Assembly: GCA_017618515.1 (NCBI GenBank)
Contig: JAFZUB010000179.1
Span: 1 to 7,681 of the forward strand
DNA: 7,681 nucleotides
Direction of reading: 5' to 3'
Source of the DNA: Bacteroidaceae bacterium
Lineage (GTDB): Bacteria > Bacteroidota > Bacteroidia > Bacteroidales > Bacteroidaceae
A program made the translations under genes and the position numbers. Positions 1-6,205 of this stretch are shown here, in pieces. The notes under the pieces are model-generated. The model was not told the origin of the DNA and searched no databases. It worked only from the letters and a program-made list of their open reading frames with translations. Each line of letters begins with the position of its first letter. Within the stretch, counting starts at the first letter, position 1.

Positions 1-5
1 GCCCC

Positions 6-46
6 GAGGGGGCGGCAGAACAAAAATGATAGTCTGTCGCCCCTTC
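6..46 (+). repeat. Imperfect inverted repeat (possible hairpin)
   Basis: Bases 6-19 (GAGGGGGCGGCAGA) and 33-46 (TCTGTCGCCCCTTC) are complementary over 14 positions, two of them G-U pairs if transcribed on the plus strand, around a 13-base loop. On the minus strand the same two positions become A-C mismatches, so the plus-strand RNA would fold better. No long T-run follows at once, so a terminator role for a gene left of the window is possible but unproven. It could also be one copy of a dispersed palindromic repeat. Confidence 0.45.
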
Positions 47-52
47 AGGGCT

Positions 53-84
53 TTGTGTTTTTGCGACTATGCGTCTTTGCGACT
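53..84. repeat. Four tandem 8-bp repeat units next to the cdd stop codon
   Basis: Reading plus strand, the units are TTGTGTTT (53-60), TTGCGACT (61-68), ATGCGTCT (69-76) and TTGCGACT (77-84). Two are identical, one differs at two positions and the first is more degenerate. The array ends exactly where the cdd stop codon (85-87, minus strand) begins, so it lies in the 3' untranslated region of cdd. No function can be read from the sequence. Confidence 0.6.
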
Positions 85-540
85 TTAAAAAGCGAAGGGG
101 AGCAGGCACTCTGCGGAGGGGAATACCATTGCCTCTTTTGGCGTCGCCACAATTACCTTTATCGGTGTGCCCTGTCGCTGCTCGGCTTCCACCAGTGCCT
201 GTCGGCACATTCCGCAAGGGTAGGGCAACTCTCTGACTTTCGAGCATTCGGACGGCTTTGCCGCTACGGCGATGGCTGCCACCGTTAGGGTAGGGTAGGC
301 GCTCTGCGCATAGTTGAGGGCAGTGCGCTCGGCGCAGGTGCCACAGGGGTAGGAGGCGTTTTCCTGGTTGGCTCCCGTCACCACACTGCCGTTGCTGAGT
401 CTGATGGCGGCGCCCACGTGGTAGTTGGAGTAGGGGGCGTAGCTGCCTCCGCTGGCCTCCAGAGCTTTGACGCATAGTTCCTGCTCGTCGGCAGACAGCT
501 GATCGGGCGTTGTGGTGATGTATGTGAAGCTAAAGACCAT
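85..540 (-). CDS. cdd: Cytidine deaminase
   Basis: Cytosolic zinc enzyme of pyrimidine salvage that hydrolyses cytidine and deoxycytidine to uridine and deoxyuridine. The 151-residue product is the usual length for the small homotetrameric form. The zinc/catalytic signature is intact: NQENASYPCGTCAERTAL around 58-75 supplies Cys69 and the proton-shuttling Glu71 of the C-A-E motif, and PCGMCRQ at 108-114 supplies Cys109 and Cys112. The substrate-binding segment YAPYSNYHVGAA lies at 34-45, with Tyr where many homologues have Phe. The protein ends at LLPFAF, a few residues earlier than some Bacteroides homologues. Its start lies 6 bases after the stop codon of the secreted-protein gene at 547-957, so the two are probably co-transcribed from the rnpB side. 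An 8-bp repeat array begins immediately after its stop codon. Confidence 0.96.
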   Translation of the reverse strand: MVFSFTYITTTPDQLSADEQELCVKALEASGGSYAPYSNYHVGAAIRLSNGSVVTGANQENASYPCGTCAERTALNYAQSAYPTLTVAAIAVAAKPSECSKVRELPYPCGMCRQALVEAEQRQGTPIKVIVATPKEAMVFPSAECLLPFAF

Positions 541-546
541 CCTTTA

Positions 547-957
547 TTATTTCTTGCTGTTGCGCTTGCTCTTTGAGTCGTTGGCGTAGGTAAACAGGTA
601 ATATACCTGCTGCGGCGTCAATATCGCAGAAAATTTCTGCGTGTATGCGCGCCTCACCTTCAGTACTTCCTCGTCAGAGCGCCAGCGGGCAGCGGTGAGT
701 GTCTTGGCCTGCTCGGCGGTGATTTTCTTCTTGTGGATAGGGGTGAGCCACTTGTCTTTCAGGTCGTTGTAGATATCCTTGGCGATATGCAGCTCTTTCA
801 TGTATGCGTAGAACACCGGCTGCACCTTGGCCTTGAGTTCCTTGGTCAGCCCCATCTGAGATGATACGTAGGCAAAGCGCTCCCTGTCTTTGTCTGACTG
901 TGCCGACAGCAGCATCGGCATGAGTGCTACAGCTAATAGTGCGAGTGTCTTTTTCAT
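547..957 (-). CDS. Small secreted helical protein, Spy/CpxP-like (LTxxQ) by pattern
   Basis: Function not established. Residues 1-20 (MKKTLALLAVALMPMLLSAQ) form a classic signal peptide, probably cleaved after Ala19 or Gln20. There is no lipobox cysteine, so a soluble periplasmic protein is expected. The mature part, about 116 residues, is rich in Lys, Gln, Glu and Ala, looks all-helical, and carries LTKE (38-41) and LTPQQ (113-117). Such LTxxQ-like motifs and helical layout recall the Spy/CpxP periplasmic chaperone and stress-sensor group and similar Bacteroidetes proteins, but similarity is weak and the assignment is inference. The C-terminus is strongly basic (KSKRNSKK). It lies between rnpB and cdd on the same strand, 6 bp before cdd and about 45 bp after rnpB. 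I found no TAnnTTTG promoter of its own in that gap. Confidence 0.8.
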   Translation of the reverse strand: MKKTLALLAVALMPMLLSAQSDKDRERFAYVSSQMGLTKELKAKVQPVFYAYMKELHIAKDIYNDLKDKWLTPIHKKKITAEQAKTLTAARWRSDEEVLKVRRAYTQKFSAILTPQQVYYLFTYANDSKSKRNSKK

Positions 958-1002
958 CGTTGCTTGTGGATTTATGGTTTTGTTGTTGCTTTCATAGAAA
1001 AA

Positions 1003-1380
1003 GCGAGTCGGCCTGTAAGCGGGGTTCTGTTGTGCCTGCCATTTATCTACGCCTCCTGTTGCCAGACGGCTCTATCGTGCTACCCTCCGGTGCGAAGTCC
1101 CTCTCGGGCTTACTCAGACGGACAGCCTTCTGTCACCGGTATACATGCACTTTCACCCTCCGCCACGCACCCCGCGGCCATCACTGGTTGCGGTCGTGAG
1201 CTCTTACCTCGCGTTCTCACCCTTACCTTATTAATATATAATATGGCGGTTGTTTTCTTCTGCGTTGCGGCACCCTCGCGGATACTTCCCGTTAGGAAGC
1301 GGAGTGTCCTGCGGTGCCCCGACTTTCCTCTTGCTCTGCCTTGCGGTGAACAAGCGACAGACCGGCCGGCTCGCGAGGCT
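1003..1380 (-). ncRNA. rnpB: RNase P RNA, bacterial class A
   Basis: Catalytic RNA that removes the 5' leader from pre-tRNAs. Read on the minus strand, it has the conserved blocks in order: GAGGAAAGUC (1330-1321), GGUAAGGGUGAGAACGCGAG with GGUAAGAGCUCACG (about 1227-1195), the L15-type GGAGGGUA (1088-1081) expected to bind the tRNA CCA end, UAGAUAAAUGGCAGGC, and ACAGAACCCCGCUUACAGG near the 3' end (1030-1012). Ends were set from helix P1: GCGAGCCGGCC (1374-1364) pairs with GGCCGACUCGC (1013-1003) with one mismatch. P4 can form as AAG-U-CGGGG with CCCCG-CUU, keeping the bulged U. A hairpin of only A-U pairs (UAUUA/UAAUA) sits just before the GGUAAGGGUGA block, where E. coli has a GC-rich helix. 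A short T-run (1002-998) follows P1. The exact 5' end could be up to about 8 bases further upstream. Confidence 0.96.
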
Positions 1381-1394
1381 TATGTTTTCGGCTG

Positions 1395-1402
1395 CAAAGG
1401 TA
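1395..1402 (-). promoter_or_regulatory. Bacteroidetes-type -7 element for rnpB
   Basis: The minus strand reads TACCTTTG here, an exact match to the Bacteroidetes -7 consensus TAnnTTTG. It lies about 20 bases before the start of helix P1 of RNase P RNA, which predicts a transcript start near 1387-1390 and a very short leader. No good TTG-type -33 element is seen at the usual spacing. Confidence 0.7.
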
Positions 1403-1508
1403 ATCAAAAAAGTTTAATTCCGCTGATATCAATTCTAAACTATTCTTAAACTCTTCACAAATAAGGTTAAATCTATTCAAAATACTCATGTTTGGTGCGT
1501 TTATTGCA

Positions 1509-1538
1509 TTGTAATGTCAGCAGGAAATGATAACTTTG
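1509..1538 (+). promoter_or_regulatory. Bacteroidetes-type promoter for the htrA gene
   Basis: TAACTTTG at 1531-1538 matches the Bacteroidetes -7 consensus TAnnTTTG, and TTG at 1509-1511 lies 19 bp upstream, the usual spacing to the -33 element. Transcription would begin near 1544-1546, giving a leader of about 30 bases that is A-rich and has no Shine-Dalgarno sequence, as is normal in this phylum. The promoter is back to back with that of rnpB. Confidence 0.7.
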
Positions 1539-1576
1539 CACCCCGAAAAGATCGAAAACTATAAAATTGCATTATT

Positions 1577-3040
1577 ATGAAACATAGCATTATCCGTTCA
1601 TTCGTTGGTGGCGTGGCGCTGGCATCCGCTGTCTTCGCTGTCGCCATAATCCCCGCTCAGCCTGCTCAGGCAGCGGTAGTGTCTTCAGGCATGGTTGACC
1701 TCACGGCAGCAGCCGAGAGTGCTGTCAACTCTGTAGTGTATATAAAGGTGACTATGAATGCCAAGCAGCAGCAGATGGAGTATTACTCGCCGTTTGACGA
1801 TTTCTTCGGCGACTTCTTCGGTTTTGGCAATGGCCAGAGACGCAAGCAGCAGGTGGAGACACCCAAGCGCAAGGCCTCGGGCAGCGGTGTGATTATTTCC
1901 ACCGACGGCTATATCGTCACCAACAACCATGTGGTGCAGGATGCCGACGAGATTCTCGTGAAACTCAACGATAAGAAGGAGTATAAGGGTCGCATTATTG
2001 GTACTGACAAGACCACTGACCTTGCTCTTATTAAGGTGGAGGCTGATGGTCTGCCTGCCATTCCTATTGGCGACAGCGACAAGCTCAAGCTCGGCGAGTG
2101 GGTGCTCGCAGTGGGTAATCCGTTCAACCTTACCAGCACTGTTACCGCGGGCATCGTCAGCGCCAAGTCACGCTCCCTCAATGCCAATGATGTGGAGTCG
2201 TTTATCCAGACCGATGCAGCTATCAATGCCGGCAACTCGGGTGGGGCGCTTGTCAATGCCAAGGGCGAACTTGTGGGCATCAATGCCATGCTCTACAGCC
2301 AGACAGGCTCATTCTCCGGCTACGGCTTCGCTATCCCCACTACAATAATGAATAAGGTGGTTGACGATCTTAAGCGCTACGGCACTGTGCAGCGTGCACT
2401 GCTGGGCATCAGCGGCTCAGACCTCAACAAATATATCGATGACCAGAAAGATAAGGGCAAGGCCGACGGCGACGTTGACTATGGCGCCAGCGAAGGTGTC
2501 ATCGTGCTCGAAGTGCCCGTGGACGGCGCAGCAGCTGATGCTGGTCTCGAAGAGAAGGATGTTATCACAGCCATCGACGGCAAGGAGATTCACTCTATGG
2601 CAGAGTTGCAGGAGATTCTCGCCACCCATCGTCCCGGTGACAAGGTGAACGTTACCTTCTTGCGCAATAAGAAGCAGTACACTAAGGCCGTCACACTGCG
2701 CAACATACAGGGCACCACAGACAAGGTGTCAGACGTAGATCCTAATAGCCTCGGCGTGGCACTCAAGCCGCTCACTAGTGAGCAGAAGCGCGAGCTGGCG
2801 CTCAACAACGGACTTATGGTCATCTCAGTGCGTGAGGGAAAAATGAAGGATGCTGGCATCACTAAGGGACTCATTATCCTTGAGGTTAACGACCGCAAGA
2901 TGGTTAGCACCGATGATTTCGACGAGGCCGTCAAGGCAGCCAACGCATCCAAAGACCCTGTGCTCTGGATTAAAGCCAAGACACAGAGCGGACTGCCCAA
3001 GAGCTTCGCTGTAGATCTTAGCAACGACGAAAAGAAATAA
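1577..3040 (+). CDS. htrA: HtrA/DegP family periplasmic serine endoprotease with two PDZ domains
   Basis: ATP-independent protease and chaperone that degrades misfolded envelope proteins. Residues 1-32 form a signal peptide ending AQPAQA, with cleavage expected before Ala33. The trypsin-like domain covers about 40-270 with an intact triad: His118 in TNNHVV, Asp148 in TTDLALIKV and Ser221 in NAGNSGGAL. The loop at 62-98 (YYSPFDDFFGDFFGFGNG then a basic stretch) matches the DegP LA-loop type. PDZ1 spans about 275-376 and PDZ2 about 388-480. At 487 residues it has the usual length for the Do family. The start is supported by the signal peptide and by a promoter about 40 bp upstream. It appears to be monocistronic, ending at a strong hairpin terminator. 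I cannot tell DegP-like from DegQ-like roles, and no stress-responsive operator is visible. Confidence 0.96.
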   Translation: MKHSIIRSFVGGVALASAVFAVAIIPAQPAQAAVVSSGMVDLTAAAESAVNSVVYIKVTMNAKQQQMEYYSPFDDFFGDFFGFGNGQRRKQQVETPKRKASGSGVIISTDGYIVTNNHVVQDADEILVKLNDKKEYKGRIIGTDKTTDLALIKVEADGLPAIPIGDSDKLKLGEWVLAVGNPFNLTSTVTAGIVSAKSRSLNANDVESFIQTDAAINAGNSGGALVNAKGELVGINAMLYSQTGSFSGYGFAIPTTIMNKVVDDLKRYGTVQRALLGISGSDLNKYIDDQKDKGKADGDVDYGASEGVIVLEVPVDGAAADAGLEEKDVITAIDGKEIHSMAELQEILATHRPGDKVNVTFLRNKKQYTKAVTLRNIQGTTDKVSDVDPNSLGVALKPLTSEQKRELALNNGLMVISVREGKMKDAGITKGLIILEVNDRKMVSTDDFDEAVKAANASKDPVLWIKAKTQSGLPKSFAVDLSNDEKK

Positions 3041-3054
3041 CTTCATATACTTGT

Positions 3055-3093
3055 GAAATAAGGGCAGCGCACAGCGCCGCCTTTATTTCTTCC
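3055..3093 (+). terminator. Rho-independent terminator after htrA
   Basis: A 16-bp stem pairs GAAATAAGGGCAGCGC (3055-3070) with GCGCCGCCTTTATTTC (3074-3089), with one G-U pair and one mismatch, around a 3-base ACA loop, followed by a T-rich tail (TTCC then TTT). It starts 14 bases after the htrA stop codon. The stem's outer A/T flanks are symmetrical, but the next genes also run plus, so it mainly separates htrA from uvrB. Confidence 0.8.
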
Positions 3094-3127
3094 TTTAATA
3101 CTTGGAATCCCAATTATGTTTAATAGG

Positions 3128-3183
3128 AGATGAAAGATGTAATATGTGAGATGGATGATGTAAGGTGGAAGATGTAAGATGAA
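3128..3183. repeat. Eight tandem 7-bp units covering the uvrB start codon
   Basis: From 3128 the sequence is in exact 7-base phase: AGATGAA, AGATGTA, ATATGTG, AGATGGA, TGATGTA, AGGTGGA, AGATGTA, AGATGAA, then AGAT. The consensus is AGATGTA. The uvrB ATG (3179-3181) lies inside the last full unit, so the array forms its whole immediate leader. Seven of the eight units contain an ATG, and four read ATG directly followed by a stop (ATGTAA at 3137, 3158 and 3172; ATGTGA at 3144). The array occupies the translation-initiation region. Confidence 0.85.
3130..3177 (+). CDS. Possible 15-codon upstream reading frame in the uvrB leader
   Basis: Reading from the ATG at 3130, the repeat array gives MKDVICEMDDVRWKM followed by TAA at 3175-3177, which ends one base before the uvrB ATG (3179). 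Its first codons (MKD) equal those of UvrB because both starts come from the same repeat unit. If translated, it could couple ribosomes to uvrB. It may equally be a chance product of the repeats. No codon or conservation evidence is available. Confidence 0.2.
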   Translation: MKDVICEMDDVRWKM

Positions 3184-5170
3184 AGATTTTGACCTTGTTT
3201 CAAATTTCGCCCCTACCGGCGACCAGCCAGAGGCCATCCGACAACTGACGGAGGGCGTGCTGCGCGGCACCCGCGACCAGGTGCTGCTCGGTGTCACGGG
3301 TAGCGGCAAGACATTCACCATCGCCAACGTTATAAAGAACGTGGGCCGTCCCACTCTTGTGCTGAGCCACAACAAGACGCTCGCAGCGCAGTTGTACCAG
3401 GAGTTCAAGAGCTTCTTTCCCCACAACTGTGTTGAGTATTACGTCAGCTACTACGACTACTACCAGCCCGAGGCTTATATTCCCTCCACGGGCAAATATA
3501 TTGAGAAAGAGCTTCAGATCAACGAGGATATCGACCGCATGCGTATTGCCGCCACTTGCGCCTTGCTCTCCGGTCGCAAAGACGTTATCATTGTTAGCTC
3601 CGTGTCGTGTATCTACGGCATGGGCAACCCCAGTGCCTTTTACGAGAACCTCATTGAGCTGCGTGTGGGCCAGACCATCGGTAAGAACGCCCTTGAGCGC
3701 AAGCTCGTCAATAACCTCTACGTGCGCAACGATGCCGACCTCAACCGCGGCTATTTCCGTGTGAAGGGCGACACCATCGATGTGGCACTCGCCTACTCTG
3801 ACAAGGTGTTGCGCATACGCCTCTGGGATGATGAGATAGACTCGCTGCAGGAGCTCGACGCCCTCTCCTATCAGAAAATAGCTGATTTTGAGGACTATCG
3901 TATCTATCCCGCCAACCTCTTTATCACTTCCGCTGAGGTAGCCAATGCAGCCACCAAGCAGATAGAGAACGACCTCTGGGAGGAAGAGGCTGCCTTCCGC
4001 AGTGCCGGCAAGACTCTTGAGGCCGATCGCCTGCATGAGCGCGTGACGTACGATGTGCAGATGATACGCGAGCTGGGCTACTGCAGCGGCATCGAGAACT
4101 ATAGCCGCTACTTTGACGGTCGTGCACCCGGCACTCGCCCCTACTGTCTCCTTGATTTCTTTCCCAAGGACTTCTTGCTCGTCATCGATGAGAGCCACGT
4201 CACTGTGGGCCAGGTAAGCGGCATGTATGGTGGTGATCGCAGCCGCAAGGAGAACCTCGTGGAGTATGGCTACCGATTGCCTGCCGCTTTTGACAACCGC
4301 CCGCTCAATTTTACGGAGTTTAAACAGATGACCGGCCAAACCATCTACGTCAGTGCCACGCCTGCTGACTATGAGCTCGGCGAGGCAGGTGGAGTCGTGG
4401 TGGAGCAGCTCATCCGCCCTACGGGGCTCCTCGACCCCAAGATAGTCGTGCGTAGCAGCGACAACCAGATTGACGACCTCATGGAGGAGATACAGCAGCG
4501 CTCTGAGTGCAATGAGCGCGTGCTCGTAACCACCATCTCCAAGAAGTCGGCCGAAGACCTTACCGAGTACCTCCTCAACAGTGGCATGCGTGCCGACTAT
4601 ATCCATTCTGATGTAGATACGATGGACCGCGTCAAGATACTCGAGCGTCTGCGCCGTGGCGAGATAGACGTCCTCGTCGGTGTCAACCTGTTGCGCGAGG
4701 GTCTCGACCTCCCCGAGGTGTCGCTCGTCGCTATCCTCGACGCTGATAAGAGCGGTTTCCTGCGAGATGCCCGCTCTCTCACCCAGACGGCAGGACGTGC
4801 TGCCCGCAATGTCCACGGCCTCGTTATCATGTATGCCGACACTATCTCCGATGCCATGCAGTCTGTCATCGATGAGAGCGAGCGTCGCCGTGCCCGTCAG
4901 CAAGCTTACAACGCCGAACATCACATCACCCCCTCCCCTATCACCAAGGAGATAGGCAGCGACCTCCTTGGCTCCTCCTATACAGGGGATGTGGCTTTCA
5001 GGTCGGGAGAGTATGACATTGCTGCCGAGCCCGACGAGACATATGGCCTCGAGAATGAGACCATCGAGTCCTTGCGTGCAAAGATGGAGCGCGCCGCCAA
5101 GAACTTCGACTTCATCCTTGCAGCTCGCTACCGTGACGAAATAAAGAAACGTGAGATTATTACTCCATGA
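3179..5170 (+). CDS. uvrB: Excinuclease ABC subunit B
   Basis: Damage-verifying helicase-like subunit of nucleotide excision repair. It is loaded by UvrA and then recruits UvrC for incision. The 663-residue product is full length. It has the Walker A motif GVTGSGKT at 38-45 (Lys44), the Tyr-rich beta-hairpin YYVSYYDYYQPEAY at about 87-100 that clamps one DNA strand, the DESH Walker B motif at 337-340, SAT at 392-394, motif VI QTAGRAARN at 536-544, and a C-terminal UVR domain (about 628-660, with LAARYRDEI) for UvrA/UvrC contact. The start is confirmed by alignment of the N-terminal FAPTGDQPEAI block with the family. The ATG lies in a 7-bp repeat array with no ribosome-binding site visible. 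A weak -7 candidate (TATGTTTA, 3115-3122) is the only promoter hint. No SOS-type operator was recognised. The stop codon overlaps the next start (ATGA). Confidence 0.98.
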   Translation: MKDFDLVSNFAPTGDQPEAIRQLTEGVLRGTRDQVLLGVTGSGKTFTIANVIKNVGRPTLVLSHNKTLAAQLYQEFKSFFPHNCVEYYVSYYDYYQPEAYIPSTGKYIEKELQINEDIDRMRIAATCALLSGRKDVIIVSSVSCIYGMGNPSAFYENLIELRVGQTIGKNALERKLVNNLYVRNDADLNRGYFRVKGDTIDVALAYSDKVLRIRLWDDEIDSLQELDALSYQKIADFEDYRIYPANLFITSAEVANAATKQIENDLWEEEAAFRSAGKTLEADRLHERVTYDVQMIRELGYCSGIENYSRYFDGRAPGTRPYCLLDFFPKDFLLVIDESHVTVGQVSGMYGGDRSRKENLVEYGYRLPAAFDNRPLNFTEFKQMTGQTIYVSATPADYELGEAGGVVVEQLIRPTGLLDPKIVVRSSDNQIDDLMEEIQQRSECNERVLVTTISKKSAEDLTEYLLNSGMRADYIHSDVDTMDRVKILERLRRGEIDVLVGVNLLREGLDLPEVSLVAILDADKSGFLRDARSLTQTAGRAARNVHGLVIMYADTISDAMQSVIDESERRRARQQAYNAEHHITPSPITKEIGSDLLGSSYTGDVAFRSGEYDIAAEPDETYGLENETIESLRAKMERAAKNFDFILAARYRDEIKKREIITP

Positions 5171-5952
5171 TATATTACTTTTCCTCCACAGGTAACTCCC
5201 GCGCTTTAGCTACTACCATAGCCCAGCACCTCAATGACAAGGCGGTGGATATCGTGCCTCTGCTCCATGCCGATGAGAGTCCGTCTCTGACGCTCGGTCC
5301 TACCGAGAAGCTGGGGTTTGTTTTCCCTATTTATGGCTGGAGCCTACCCGATATTGTGCGCACGTTCCTTGAAAGTCTGCGGATAGAGGGTTACAACCGT
5401 CAGTACGTCTATTTCGCAGTCACATGTGGCGATGATGTCGGCGTCGCCGACCGTCCCATCCGCAAGGTGTTTTCGGAGGCGGGTCTGCATCTCGATGCCG
5501 GCTACTCCGTTACCATGCCCGACAGCTATGTGTGCCTACCCGGCTTCGATGTCGATAAGCCCGAGGAGCGCGAGAGTAAGTTCGCGCGTTTCCGCCCTCG
5601 TGTCAAGGAGATAGCTGAGCAGGTGTTGCGTCGTGCTGTGGTGATGGATATCCACCGCGGCTGTTTTCCTTGGCTCAAGACCAATGTCCTCGGCTGGTAT
5701 TTCCGCAAGTTTCTCATCACTGACAAACCCTTTCGCACCACCTCCGACTGCATCTCTTGCGGCCTCTGCGCCAAGGTTTGTCCGATGCACAATATTACTG
5801 TCATGAGTCAAGAGTCAAATGTACAATGGCATGGCCACTGCACTGGCTGCCTCGCCTGCTACCACCACTGCCCTACCCGAGCCATCCGTTTTGGTAAACG
5901 CACCGAGAAAAAGGGGCAATACTTGTATAGCAAATATTGCGAGTCGACATAA
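5167..5952 (+). CDS. EFR1-type flavodoxin/ferredoxin fusion protein
   Basis: Predicted cytosolic electron-transfer protein with an N-terminal flavodoxin-like FMN domain and a C-terminal bacterial 2x[4Fe-4S] ferredoxin domain. The FMN phosphate loop is YFSSTGNSRALA at 4-15. Cluster motif 1 is C195-x2-C198-x2-C201-x3-C205-P, and motif 2 is C225-x2-C228-x2-C231-x3-C235-P. At 261 residues it has the usual length for the EFR1 group. Partner and substrate are unknown. The ATG overlaps the uvrB stop by 4 bases, so the pair is probably translationally coupled, although no functional link to repair is known to me. The linker between the two clusters (about 211-220) contains two perfect 7-bp DNA repeats and looks slightly longer than usual. 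A repeat-based hairpin follows the stop codon. Confidence 0.9.
   Translation: MIYYFSSTGNSRALATTIAQHLNDKAVDIVPLLHADESPSLTLGPTEKLGFVFPIYGWSLPDIVRTFLESLRIEGYNRQYVYFAVTCGDDVGVADRPIRKVFSEAGLHLDAGYSVTMPDSYVCLPGFDVDKPEERESKFARFRPRVKEIAEQVLRRAVVMDIHRGCFPWLKTNVLGWYFRKFLITDKPFRTTSDCISCGLCAKVCPMHNITVMSQESNVQWHGHCTGCLACYHHCPTRAIRFGKRTEKKGQYLYSKYCEST
5805..5825. repeat. 7-bp repeat run inside the EFR1 gene
   Basis: GAGTCAA occurs twice in tandem (5805-5811 and 5812-5818), followed by the diverged ATGTACA (5819-5825). Together they are 21 bases, so the frame is kept. They encode part of the linker SQESNVQ between the two iron-sulfur cluster motifs, a tolerant position. Confidence 0.5.
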
Positions 5953-5958
5953 AGAAAA

Positions 5959-6106
5959 CTAAAGCTACTCTCGTGTAAACTAAAGCCGCTCTCGTGAAAT
6001 CTAAACCCACTCTCAGGAACACGAGAGTGGGTTTAGATTTTCTAAGAGTGGGCTTATTTTTTCTAAGAGTAGGGATAATTTTCACGAGAGCGCACTTTCT
6101 GCGCTC
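5959..6106. repeat. Phased cluster of 21-bp repeats: three forward, four inverted
   Basis: Forward units begin at 5959, 5980 and 6001 (cores CTAAAGCTACTCTCGTG, CTAAAGCCGCTCTCGTG, CTAAACCCACTCTCAGG). Inverted units follow, with their GAG cores at 6025, 6046, 6067 and 6088, again exactly 21 bases apart (CACGAGAGTGGGTTTAG, CTAAGAGTGGGCTTA, CTAAGAGTAGGGATA, CACGAGAGCGCACTT). The innermost pair forms an 18-bp perfect stem. CGCTCTCGTGAAA (5987-5999) is also perfectly complementary to 6080-6092. The last unit carries its own small hairpin, GAGCGCA/TGCGCTC (6088-6094, 6100-6106). Because 21 is a multiple of three, both strands read open with a 7-residue repeat, which I take to be a by-product. Confidence 0.85.
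5997..6041 (+). terminator. Hairpin with T-run after the EFR1 gene
   Basis: An 18-bp perfect stem pairs 5997-6014 (AAATCTAAACCCACTCTC) with 6023-6040, around an 8-base loop (AGGAACAC), and ends in TTTT. It lies 44 bases after the EFR1 stop codon and would suit termination of the uvrB-EFR1 transcript. The next inverted units also end in T-runs (about 6057-6062 and 6079-6082), which could act as back-up terminators if upstream forward units pair with them. Confidence 0.6.
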
Positions 6107-6177
6107 GAGGAGGCTCGTCCTGGCTGTGCCTACAAGATTAAGTCGTTTGTTCTGCAGTATATTTTTCAGAAAATAAT

Positions 6178-6185
6178 TAATTTTG
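6178..6185 (+). promoter_or_regulatory. Candidate Bacteroidetes -7 element
   Basis: TAATTTTG matches TAnnTTTG exactly. It lies 20 bases before a 21-codon reading frame and about 170 bases before the Nudix gene, and could serve either. The nearest TTTG that might act as a -33 box (6146-6149) is too far away at 28 bp, so support is only moderate. Confidence 0.4.
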
Positions 6186-6205
6186 CTTCGTAAAATCATT
6201 CCCAC

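Noticed and set aside
964..1489. Open frames on both strands across 964-1489
   Set aside because: They overlap the RNase P RNA gene, whose conserved blocks and P1/P4 pairings explain the sequence. The translations resemble no protein.
1685..3046. Several 70-145 codon frames overlapping htrA on both strands
   Set aside because: Shadows of the complete HtrA reading frame, with no domain or signal of their own.
3115..3122. uvrB promoter -7 box TATGTTTA
   Set aside because: It differs from TAnnTTTG at the last base and has no TTG -33 element at the right distance. Mentioned only as a hint, not listed as a feature.
3200..4924. A 574-codon open frame antisense to uvrB
   Set aside because: It lies wholly inside a full-length, strongly conserved uvrB. 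Its sequence is low-complexity (rich in V, A, L, H), as expected when the opposite strand of a GC-rich gene stays open, and it has no recognisable domain.
5959..6106. CRISPR array
   Set aside because: Units are 21 bp with no spacers between them, half are inverted, and no cas genes are nearby.
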